DNA of 64,000 nucleotides, taken from positions 1 to 64,000 of the forward strand of contig WBZZ01006391.1 in NCBI GenBank assembly GCA_019918135.1, given 5' to 3'. A program made the translations under genes and the position numbers. This DNA comes from Paulinella micropora (taxonomy: Eukaryota > Cercozoa > Imbricatea > Euglyphida > Paulinellidae). Below, one piece after another: positions 1 to 9,484 of this stretch; the first letter of the stretch is position 1, and each line of letters starts with the position of its first letter. The notes beneath the pieces were generated by a model, which worked only from the letters and a program-made list of their open reading frames with translations, was not told the DNA's origin and did not search any database.

Positions 1-18
1 TATCGTTGGGGGCATTAC

Positions 19-420
19 GGATTACACGTGAGTGGCAAGTAGTCTTAGTGGCACGGTCACAGTGACTAGTGTAAAACAGTGTCACTCACTCTGAAGTCTA
101 AGCTTCCGCACCGGTTTTATGCTTCAAAAACATTATAAATATGATAAACAAACTCGTTTTAATATAATTTCATGCATGGTTCAAGTAGTCAGTAAGTATG
201 TATAACGATTACAATACAAGTGAGTGGCAAGTAGGCTTAGTCACAGTGACTAGTGTAAAACACTGTCACTCAACTTGAAGTTTAAGCTTCCGCACTGGTT
301 TTATGCTTCAAAAACATCATAAATATGCTAAACAAACTAGTATTAATATAATTTTATGCATAGTTCAAGTAGTCAGTAAGTATGTATAACGATTACAAGT
401 AAGTGGCTGCCACCAGTAAC
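19..420. repeat. AT-rich tandem repeat (~190-bp unit, about two copies)
   Basis: The block containing agtggcaagtag near 31 recurs near 222 and, partly, near 402. Between these points the same order of words is kept, for example gcttccgcac, then ttttatgcttcaaaaac, then agtcagtaagtatg. This gives a unit of about 180-190 bp. It looks like a short satellite or a tandem copy of a retrotransposon end. It contains no coding signal. Confidence 0.75.
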
Positions 421-709
421 CAACTTGAAAAATTTTTAGTCATATTTGAATTTGAATTTGAATTTGAAGTAATATCATTAGAATTTAATCAATTAAATAT
501 AATTACATTGATTTTGATGTAAAACAACATAAAAACAAAGAAAAACCAAGCTCATGCAACCCAACACAGCTATCTAGCAAATAAATTCCAAACGGTCGAA
601 AAACAACTGTAACGGCTAGAAATTCAAATTTTTTAAATTTTTTGTTTAAAATAATTAAAATACATTAAAATCTTCATATTTTGGTAGTATATTCATTATT
701 TTTTATATA
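421..709. other. AT-rich stretch, no gene seen
   Basis: This stretch is A/T-rich, with a small (ttgaat)n-like run near 447-470 and no open frame of note. It may hold the decayed left end (3' LTR side) of the copia element to its right. I could not define LTR boundaries. Confidence 0.5.
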
Positions 710-3700
710 CTAGTTTTTTTCTTGTACGGAATCTTGTTGTTTATCCTGTCGTATATTTCGATCCCCTCTCCTGAAAAATATTGCTCGCGGGGTCAAGAGC
801 CACAAAAACATACTGGCACAAGACAGCTCAGGTTTGGGAACCTGGGACTTGGCCGCAATGCTTAAAGGACATATAAGTAGCGGCCTAGTATGGACAGCTA
901 AAAATATGAGCATCCCAATAAGGCACCTAAGGTCATAGCGCAAAAGGCGATGGTCCTTTTTCAAAGGGCAGGGCTATCGGAAGTGAACGGCGTTTTAGCC
1001 GGTATCTCCTTCATGTAACCCAGCTCTTCTAAGATTAACAGCTCGTACTTGCGCTGGTGCAACGCAATTCCTTTTCCAGTCTGAAAGATCTGGATGTTTT
1101 TGAACTCAGTGGCCTTACCTAGATCCTTCACCGCAAGCATCTCTTCTCGAACTGTTTCACCATCTTGATGTGTCTTTCTTTAGATGCGGCGTGGCAGCCA
1201 TCATCAACATGAAAGGACACCAGTTGAGTGGTTTGTGGGTTACTCCCGTGTTTTACGAAAGAGGCTCGGTCTAACGTGAGGGGTTTGAACTCTAGTTAAG
1301 TCGTGAGCTCCCCATACAGCATGTCATACCGAAGACGCCCCGCCTCCGGGTGCCCGTATAGACTAAGTGCTTTCTTCAGAAGCCAGACGTACCCTGTCAT
1401 CTGAAATTCAGCCGGCAGTTTGACATATATGTCATATGGAATTCTCGCGTGTAGGTAGGCGGTCGTGAAGTCAATCAACCATAAGTCTGTAGCTGTCTAT
1501 CCCAAAAAAGGCTGCGTAAGCTGTCATGAGCAAAATAGTCCTATGCTGGGCTGTAGGAGAGCAGGTCTTTTTAGGGTTGTACTGTGCATAAGCTTTCAGT
1601 AGGTCCCCTCTGAGGGTTATTCGGGCTTTATGGAATTCATCCGCAGTACCTTGCTGTTTTACCGTGTCTATCCTTTTTAGTGAAATAATAGGTGCGCCCG
1701 ACATTTTAGCTTCGCTCACTCTTCGCCAAACAAACGCCTTTAGTTCTTTGAGCTGTTCGAATTCTTTCTGTCTAGATTGTTTACGGTCTTTCGGTTTTTG
1801 TACTTCGGGGAATTCCGGGAATTTCTCACTCACAAGACAATACTCCGCCCGGTTTTCCTCCCGGGCACATACCGTAACATGAGCGTTCCTTATTCGCCCG
1901 AGACATCGTCTCTTTCAAGAGATTTAGATGCCCCCCTCTTCCCCAGTCTTCTGCCATGGTCTATCGATACAGTAATCCGGTACTGAGTAAAGCACACACC
2001 TAATCAAATACGTTTTTAAGGTTGGTAATAAATTCTTTAATGGGAACAACTTGTGGTAAAGATACCTTGTAGTAACGTGCTAAGGCGTGTTCCTGGCACG
2101 GGTCAATATGATGTATAAACCTACACGGAATCACGGGTAAGAAAGGGCTCGCACTGATTAATGGGAACCTTTATAACATGTGATTCCACGGCATCACAAG
2201 AGATGAAACAGTCGTTGACACATAAACGTACATCAGTGGAGAAATATAGAAATGCCACTGATTCGAGTGAAATAGGCAATTCACCGGTAGTGGCCGTAAT
2301 AATAGTATAATTGCTACATACGACTGTTATGACTGTTGTGATGGATCTGCGGAAACTCCGGATGTGTTGTCCTCAATGGAGAATATTATGACAGTTAAAT
2401 AATTAATATTCAAACAATATTCCAGGTAACTATATTATGAAATATAAGGAATAACATCTCCAAACATCGAAAACAACATTACGGTCATTACCGTATATTT
2501 TCCTCGCAACCGGATCATATACCGGATAATATCCGTTGTTCCTTTCGTTCCCGAGAAAAACAACTTTTCTCCCCCTCTCGCCTTTTCCCCTCCTTGCATC
2601 CACCTTCATATACGCTAGACATCCGACAGGACGTAAATGGTGCAGAAGGGGCTTCCGCTTGTGGATGATTTCGTATGGGGACTTCCCTTTGAAGGGGCCA
2701 TGGGCAAGTGGTGAGAGATTACCAAAATAAGTAAAGGCTTTTTCAGTTTGTCCACATAGACTCGGGGAGCTCGGCGTCACTAAGAACAGCCCTTGCCTTT
2801 CCTCCACACGTTTGGTGAGCTCGTTCTATCTTGGCAACCGCCTGTTTCTCCCCTTTCGGAGCCTCTAAGAAGACCGGCTGATTGACATCAATCCAGGCCT
2901 TGAACTCATTGTACTTTCCGTATTCCTGGTTACATGTTAGGAATTTCACTTTTTTTCCTGTGTGCCGTTCAAAGAAGGCAACGGCCTTGAGGAAACATGC
3001 AAAAAAAACGTTTTTGTGTCTCAGGCAATAATCTAACTCAAATCCAGACGCGAGACATTTGACGGTGAACTTATAATTCTTCCCGTCCCATGAAGTGGTG
3101 TTCCACCAACCCTGGGTGTCCAATGATATATGAATCCCAGGGTGGCGTTCTACCACGTGGTGCTTGTCTCTGAAATGAGGTACCTTCTTTATTATTTCTT
3201 AACCACCACTCACACCTCATTATACGTTCTCTCCACTCTTTCCCCACTATCTTTACACCCATATAGTTAGCCATCCACTCCATGACCTTTACCCCTCTGT
3301 GCTTACACATACGATGAAACACGGTGGCATGTATGTTTTCGTGATAGTGAGGACGAACGACAGGGCACAAAACTTTACTATCCGACACTTTACCCCCTTC
3401 CCCCTCAGCTCTCTCACCTCTCTCAGAATCTATCTCGGTAGAATAAGGTATGTATGTATTAGGTAAATCACACTGCCAACCGCAGATACATGGGGACAAC
3501 AAACAGTATATCATGATAGACAGGTGGGTTGGTCTTTTGAGAGAGATGAGAGTGTTGGCGTCAGGCGTGTACCCCCGAGTCCGACGTGTCGTCATCGTCG
3601 GGCCCGGGAGTCTTGCCCGTTGGAGATAATATAGTAGTAGGACAGTCTGCGGGCTCATACCATTCATTGAAGTTAAGTGGTGGAGTGCCGGGAGAATCAA

Positions 3701-4378
3701 ACACCATTAAGTGGTTAGGGAGTGCTCTCCCAGGTCTGGCCACAATCTGATCTTCCTCTAGGTGAATGAATATGGGCTCTTTGAGCACAATGACTTGGTT
3801 GTTTTGGTGTACAACGGCAAAACCCTTGCGTAACCATGCCTAGGTAGCAACTAACCCGTCCTTTAAATGTGGGTTGTAAGTGGTGTAAGCATCGAGAACA
3901 CTCACTTCCTCTCCATGAGCCCTTGTGCTCAGTTCTGATGCTCCCTTTCGCTATTCGAAACTTCTGTGGGGCTCTCTTGAGGTTGATAAACGTGGATTTA
4001 TCTGGGGACTGTGTCTCGCTTGCACCACTATCATTTACCCACACTATAGTGGTGCTGTCAGTTTTGTGGTCAGGGCTGCCGTCCATCAAAATAATAGAGC
4101 ACTCAGTGTGTTGATTATTCTGTGCTTGTTCTTGAGTGGCTGTGTCTGTGTCCTGGGCTCTGAGGTTCGTCCCCCTCTGGCGGTGTTACACCACCTAACA
4201 CTGTTTCGAGCTCTTCTATCTCTTTCACCATGTATGGAAAGGACGAGACAATACTACGTGCAAATGAGTTGTCGTGTTTTGTAGCAAGGATTATGGCACA
4301 GTCATGCATGGCATAATACATCTCTGTATAAAACTCGTCATACTCTTCTTCCTGATTCACGATCAAACCGTTGCTCAA
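710..4378 (-). mobile_element. Fossil Ty1/copia LTR retrotransposon (gag-pol remnant)
   Basis: Read on the minus strand, the parts come in the copia order. There is a gag-like acidic piece (about 4378-4115), an aspartic-protease piece with the DSGAS motif (about 4089-3715), and an integrase core and C-terminal region (about 3156-2430). Reverse transcriptase follows (about 1833-1296, with a TAYLHARIPYDIYVKLP-type stretch), then the RT/RNase H connection (about 964-710). Integrase before RT is diagnostic of Ty1/copia rather than Ty3/gypsy. No piece keeps a frame much beyond 200 residues. The element is heavily broken, with at least five breaks, and is probably old. No convincing LTR pair is visible; the 5' side appears cut at the composition change near 4.38 kb. 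Its composition is AT-rich, unlike everything to its right. Confidence 0.8.
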
Positions 4379-4422
4379 CGCGGTGCTAAAACTCAGGGGG
4401 GGGGAGTTTGCTCAACGCGGTG
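4371..4422. repeat. 15-bp direct repeat at the AT-rich/GC-rich junction
   Basis: The word ttgctcaacgcggtg occurs at 4371-4385 and again at 4408-4422, separated by 22 bp that include a run of nine G. It lies exactly where the copia remnant stops and the GC-rich sequence begins. It could be a scar of integration or of end-joining. Confidence 0.6.
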
Positions 4423-4479
4423 GTGAGGTCCGGGCGGCCGGAAGAGTCGCCCCCCCCCCTCCCCCGGGAACACGAGAGG

Positions 4480-5640
4480 CCCTGCTTTCTCGGCCGGGTG
4501 GCAAGAAAGGCGCTGCTTTTCCGGTCGGGTGGCAGGAAAGGCGCTGCTTTTCCGGCCGGGTGGCAGGAAAGGCGCTGCTTTTCCGGCCGGGTGGCAGGAA
4601 AGGCGCTGCTTTTCCGGCCGGGTGGCAGGAAAGGCGCTGCTTTTCCGGACGGGTGGCATGAGACGGCCAGGCCCTCCCGCTCGGGTGGCTAGATTCATTT
4701 GGCCGGATACGGTCGACTGCCTTTTTCTCCTCCCCCTCCCCTCTCCCCTCTCCCTTCTCCTTTCCCTTCTCCCTTCTCCCTTCTCCCTCCCCGCGGCCCA
4801 ACATTGTGCAGCCCCCCCCAGGCTTTTCTGTCCAACACTGCTCCGGTGCCCGGTGCCACCGACTGCTTTTCTGTGATGACCGCAGAACCAGGGGAAATTT
4901 CCCTTACTACCCGGAAAACTAAGGCAGGTGGGGCGTAAGTGTCCTAATAGCGAGAATCGCCCTGGTGGGTCCAAGCCCGGCCTGACCTCGCCGGGTGATT
5001 ACGGATGCCACCCGGGTACTAAATGGCATCGGAGCCGGTCCTGACTATCGACAACCAATCACTAAATTAACTTTTTCCTTTCTTACCAGTAAATAGCGGT
5101 GTTTTTTTGTCTTGGGAAGCAGTGCCTGAATATATACCTCCGGGGTGGCACTTCTGGGCGGCCCCAAACCACAAGTGCGATTCTCGCTATTCGGACACTT
5201 ACGAATAACAGGATTTATTTTTAGGGTTAGGTACAGAAAATTCGCCTGGTCCTACGACAGAAAAAAGAAAGCTACCGGTGGCACCCGCCACCGGACCGCC
5301 ATACTAAACAGACAAGCCCGGGCCTGCACAATGCTCGGCCGCGGGGAGGGAGAAGGGAGAAGGGAGACGGGAGAAGGGAGGGGAGAAGAAGTGGCAGGCT
5401 AAAGTATCCGGCCAAACGGGTATAGCCCCCCCACCTCTGCCCAGAGATCCGGCGCCGGTGCCACCCGACCAGGAAGTCCAGGCCATGTGTGCCACCCGGC
5501 CGGAAAAGGGAGTCCTTCGCGCCACCCGGCCAGAAAACACGGCAGTGTAGGCCACCCGGCAGGAAGAGTGGTGCCTCTCTTGCCACCACGACCAAAAAGT
5601 CCAGGCAGTTCGTGCCATTCCGACCAGGAAATTCAGGCAG
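4480..5640. mobile_element. Foldback-like palindromic element, copy A
   Basis: The ends are tandem ~31-bp minisatellite arrays whose core reads ccggccgggtggca on the left (about 4487-4672) and as its reverse complement, tgccacccggcc, on the right (about 5490-5610). Inside lie pyrimidine-rich and purine-rich arms, then inverted words: ccgcggcccaacattgtgcag (left) faces its near-complement ending in gcggggaggg (right, near 5340). In the same way cgtaagtgtcctaatagcga (4935-4960) faces its near-complement near 5190-5210. The centre (about 5030-5110) is AT-richer and unpaired. Inverted repeats built of short tandem repeats are typical of foldback transposons. No transposase is visible. A second copy lies at 8.11-9.30 kb. 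Confidence 0.6.
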
Positions 5641-5790
5641 TGTGTGTCACCATGCGTGGCGTAGCGTCGTCGGGGGTGCACTCTTCTTCTGTTTTCCACC
5701 AACCAGAGTCTGCTCTCTCTCTGTGTCCCGCTGCCCCCCTGGGCAACTAGGGCTGGAGCCCGTGCGCCGCCGGTCCGCCACTTGCCCTTA

Positions 5791-7923
5791 TCAGTAGGCA
5801 TTGCCACACCCGCGGACGTAGCCAGTGCACAAGATGGGCAGGTGGCTCGGCTGGATGCCGCTGTATGGATTATATATACCAATACCATGGAACATCTCGG
5901 CGCACGTGTCTGCATCGATTGGCGACGCAGATAGATCCCAGCTAGTGAGATCCTGATCAAAGACACAGTTGCCGGTAAACATGTTGATGAATCCGAATGG
6001 TCTGGTTGCCGCGGCGGTCGACACGTCCCAGGCGCCCAGGGGCTGGTTGAAGGCGCACGTGTAGCCCTGACAGTAAAAGGCCTTGTTCATGTCCGACACC
6101 CTGCTAGTGTTCCAGCCGTTGATGTTTTGATTGAAAGCGCGGGCGCCAGAGAAAGCTTCCGACAGATCCGTGACGGACGAGGTGTTCCACGCGCCCAGCG
6201 GCCGGTTGAAGGCAAACGCAGACTTGAACGTGTTAGTCATGCTGGTGACTCGGCTCGTGTCCCAGCTCTCGACGCTACCGTTGAAGGCCCTCGCACCAGT
6301 GAAGGTGTAAGCGAAGCTAGCGACGCCGCTCGTGTTCCAGCCGCCGAGGTCCTGGTTGAACTTGGTGCAGCCTTCGAACAGAGAGCGGAAGCCGTTGGGG
6401 TGCGTGGCGGGGGTGAGCCACGACCAGTCCCAGTCGCGCGCGTCGCCCACGAACTCGCTCATCGAGCGCAGCAGGTACTCGGGCGCCACGCCTTGCAGGG
6501 CCCGCGAGCCGGCCGTCGGCGCCAGGTAACGCAACGGAGACCCCCCTACTGTCCGCGCGAACAGCGGGGTCGTGCTGCCGACGGGGTGGTACAGCTGCAC
6601 GTCGCCCCACGCCACCACGTCCACTATCCAGGCGCCCTCTACGTACCTCAGCCCGTCCACGCGGCCGCTGAGCCGCAGCCAGTAGTCGCCGGCGCTGGCG
6701 TACACGTGCGTGCAGACGGCGCCGCCGGCGTGCGCGCACGAGCCGGGCGCCGACCCGTCCCCCCAGTCCACCGTGAAGTTCGCGCCCGGGCCGGCCGTGG
6801 GCGCGAGCGTCAGCGCGGCCGTGGCGCTAGGGTAGGTCGTGCGCACGAGCGCAGAGAACAGCGAGCGTGAGCACGCGGCGGGCCAGCGCGTCGGGCCCAG
6901 CACCGTGTACGGCGCCAGCTGCGTGCAGTCCACCGAGCTAGGGGCGAGCGCCGGCGTCGTCCAGGCTGTGAGAGTCTCCCGGAAGTCCGGCGAGACGCCC
7001 CGGAACAGCTCAGAGAAGCGCGACAGGCTCGGCAACAACGTCCAGCCGCCGACCCCCGTGCGTGCCAGCGCCGCGTCACCGTCGAACATTTCTGTCACGT
7101 CCTCGAGCCGGGCGGTGTGCCAGCGCGACAGGTCGAGCTGAGCTAGCGCCGGCAGGCCCGCGAACGCGCGGCTCGCGTTGCGCAACCGGCGCGTGTCCCA
7201 CCGGCTAGCTCCGTGCGGCCGGGCCACCCCGGTGGAGCCCTCGAAGACGCCTACCACCGACTCGGCGCCCGACAGGTTGAGTCCGTAGCTCATGTCGCAG
7301 CCCAGGTCGGACGTGAGGTAAGCGAAGCTGTAGTCCCAGCTCTGCACGAGCCCCGTGTCCGGCAGCGAGTCCAGCGGCGGTACGTACGTCAGCCCCGGCG
7401 CCGAGTACAGGTGGTAGCCGCTCGTCTCATGGAAACGCAGCTCGCCCCACTGCACGATGGCGTCCAGCCGCAGGCCCGCGGACGCCGTGGCGTGCCACGC
7501 GGGCGTCAGCGCCCAGCCGCGCACGGGGTAGCGTCCGCCGGGGTCCGCCGTCACCGTGTACGTGCCGGGAGCAGCGTACGTGTGCGTGCAGGGCGCGGCG
7601 CCTGCGTCCAGGCACGGCGTGGGGGGCGAGCCGTCCCCCCAGTCCACCGTGAACGACGTCGGGACGGTGGCCTGCGCCTGCCGACGGCGGCGCGCACTCG
7701 GGGCGGTGGGCGGCCACAGGGGCCACACGAACGTGTCCTGCAGGGCCGCCGTCGTCAGCTCGAGGATCGTGACGCCGCCGGGGCACACGACCGAGGGGCA
7801 CGCCTCCTCTTGGGTCGGGCACTGGAGCGGGTACGGGCACCCGGCGCCGGCGGCCCGCAGCCACCCGCACAGCAGGAGGAGGGGCCACGGGCGCCACGGT
7901 TGGCGGGCGGAGGCGGGGTGCAT
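5791..7923 (-). CDS. BspA-like secreted surface protein with PKD and DUF285 repeats (copy 1)
   Basis: This is an intact 710-residue frame from an ATG that sits 16 nt downstream of the shared GCTAAACCACC motif. Residues 1-27 form a signal peptide, followed by a Cys-rich CPYPLQCP stretch. A basic site (RRRRQ) lies near residue 85. Next come two PKD-like domains, each with VDWGDGS and a following HTYA.PGTYTVT or HVYASAGDYWLRL strand. The C-terminal third has six ~25-residue DUF285/BspA units (FNxxLGxWNTSxV), most carrying an NTS sequon, and the tail ends YVRGCG. No membrane anchor is seen. DUF285 proteins are known surface adhesins in bacteria and protists. A role on a virion or infected-cell surface is inference. 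It is flanked by the two foldback-like elements. Confidence 0.8.
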   Translation of the reverse strand: MHPASARQPWRPWPLLLLCGWLRAAGAGCPYPLQCPTQEEACPSVVCPGGVTILELTTAALQDTFVWPLWPPTAPSARRRRQAQATVPTSFTVDWGDGSPPTPCLDAGAAPCTHTYAAPGTYTVTADPGGRYPVRGWALTPAWHATASAGLRLDAIVQWGELRFHETSGYHLYSAPGLTYVPPLDSLPDTGLVQSWDYSFAYLTSDLGCDMSYGLNLSGAESVVGVFEGSTGVARPHGASRWDTRRLRNASRAFAGLPALAQLDLSRWHTARLEDVTEMFDGDAALARTGVGGWTLLPSLSRFSELFRGVSPDFRETLTAWTTPALAPSSVDCTQLAPYTVLGPTRWPAACSRSLFSALVRTTYPSATAALTLAPTAGPGANFTVDWGDGSAPGSCAHAGGAVCTHVYASAGDYWLRLSGRVDGLRYVEGAWIVDVVAWGDVQLYHPVGSTTPLFARTVGGSPLRYLAPTAGSRALQGVAPEYLLRSMSEFVGDARDWDWSWLTPATHPNGFRSLFEGCTKFNQDLGGWNTSGVASFAYTFTGARAFNGSVESWDTSRVTSMTNTFKSAFAFNRPLGAWNTSSVTDLSEAFSGARAFNQNINGWNTSRVSDMNKAFYCQGYTCAFNQPLGAWDVSTAAATRPFGFINMFTGNCVFDQDLTSWDLSASPIDADTCAEMFHGIGIYNPYSGIQPSHLPILCTGYVRGCGNAY

Positions 7924-7938
7924 CTGCAGCCCGGAGCG

Positions 7939-7949
7939 GGTGGTTTAGC
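7939..7949 (-). promoter_or_regulatory. Shared upstream motif GCTAAACCACC (BspA copy 1)
   Basis: On the minus strand this reads GCTAAACCACC and ends 16 nt before the ATG at 7923. The same 11-mer lies at a similar distance before four other family members. It is a candidate core promoter or 5'-UTR element. Confidence 0.5.
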
Positions 7950-8109
7950 AAATGCGGGTGGGGGGGGGCGGGGGGGAGTGAGGAAGACGGCGTCCCCCCC
8001 CTACCGCCGGCGTGGCGCGGCAGGGAGAGAAGCCCAGGGAGGACGCCTCTTCCCACCTCCCGCCCCCCCCCGCACTGCGCCCCTCCCTGGCACCGGACGC
8101 GCCCCCGGG

Positions 8110-9300
8110 GGGTTGAGGTCCGAGCTGCCGGAAGAACTCCCCTCTCCGGAGAGCACGAGAGGCCCTGCCTTTCCGGCCAGGTGGCAGGAGAGGACCTGCT
8201 TTTCTGACCGGGTGGCGCGGGAGCCCTGCTTTTCCGGCCGGGTGGCAGGGGAGGACCTGCTTTTCTGGTCGGGTGGCACGGGAGGCCCTGCTTTTCCGGA
8301 CGGGTGGCTATTCGTTTGGCCAGATAGCCCCACTGCCCCCCCTTCCTCCCTCTTCCCCTCTCCCTTCTCCCTTCCCTTCTCCCTTCTCCCCTCTCCCTCC
8401 CCGCGGCCGAACATTGTGCAGCCCCCCCGGGGGTCTTTCTGTCCAACACCTGTCCGGTGCCTGGTGCCACCGACTGCTTTTTTGTGCTGGCCGCAGAACC
8501 AGGGAAATCTCCCGTACTACCCGGAAAACTAAGGCCGGCGGGGCGTAAGTGTCCTAATAGCGAGAGTCCCCCTGGTGGGTCCAAGCCCGGCCTGACCTCG
8601 TCGGAGGGTTACGGGTGCCACCCGGGTACAATGTGGCATCGGAGCCAGTCCCGCCTATCGACAACCAGTCACTAATAAAACTTTTTCCTTTCTTACCCGT
8701 AAACAGCTGTGTTTTCTTAGTCTTGTAGGGGCAGTGCCTAAATTCACACGTCTGGGGTGGCACCCCCTCCCGAGGCCTCGAACCACCAGTGCGATTCTCG
8801 CTACTTGGACACTTATGGGTGGGGTCGGGCAAAGAAAATTCGCCTGGTCCTGCGGCCGGGCCCAAAAGCTACCGGTGGCACTGGCCACCGGACCGCCACA
8901 TTGCATAAAAAGCCTGGGCGGGGCCTGCACAATGTTCGGCCGCGGGAGGGGAGAGGGGAGAAGGGAGAAGGGAGAGGGGAGAGGGGAGAGGGGAGGGGAG
9001 AAAAAAAAGGCAAGCAGAGGGTCAGGCCAAACGAGTACCTTTGCCCCTCAGAGATCCGGCGACCGGTGCCACCCAGACCCGCAAAAGCCACGGCCGGCTG
9101 TGCCACCCGGCCGGCAGGGCGGGGGGCCGTCAGTGCCACCCCCGACCCGGCCAGTCAGGCCAGCCGTGCCACTTGGCCGGCGGAGGGGGGACCTCTGTGC
9201 CACCCCCGACCAGACAACCCCGGCCGGCTGAGCCACCCGGCCCCTTCGCGAGGGCCTCCTGTGCCACCCGGCCGGCCAGGCCGCTTGGCTGCTGGCGCGC
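8110..9300. mobile_element. Foldback-like palindromic element, copy B
   Basis: This has the same architecture and clear sequence similarity to the element at 4.48-5.64 kb. A left minisatellite (about 8150-8310, ccggccgggtggca core) is followed by a CT-rich arm and the word ccgcggccgaacattgtgcag. The arms continue through cgtaagtgtcctaatagcga, then comes an AT-richer centre (about 8640-8720) and the complementary right half. It ends in reverse-orientation minisatellite (about 9064-9290, tgccacccggcc core). The right array is more diverged than in copy A. The two copies lie in the same orientation around the BspA gene at 5791-7923. Confidence 0.6.
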
Positions 9301-9484
9301 GCGGCCACCCTCCCCGTGCCGGCCGGGGGAGAGCGGGGCAGGGGGGCACGCGGCGGCGGGGGTAGGGAGGAGGGGGGGGGAGAGCAAGGGGCGTCTGCCC
9401 GCCGCCCCCGGGGTCTGTTGTCCCCAAAGCCACCAGTAGCCACCTCCCCCGCTAGCCTCCTCCGCGGGTGACAGCTGGCTGGCT

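Noticed and set aside
4487-4672. Possible CRISPR array in the regular ~31-bp repeats
   Set aside because: The units abut without unique spacers and recur in inverted orientation at the other end of the element; this is a minisatellite.
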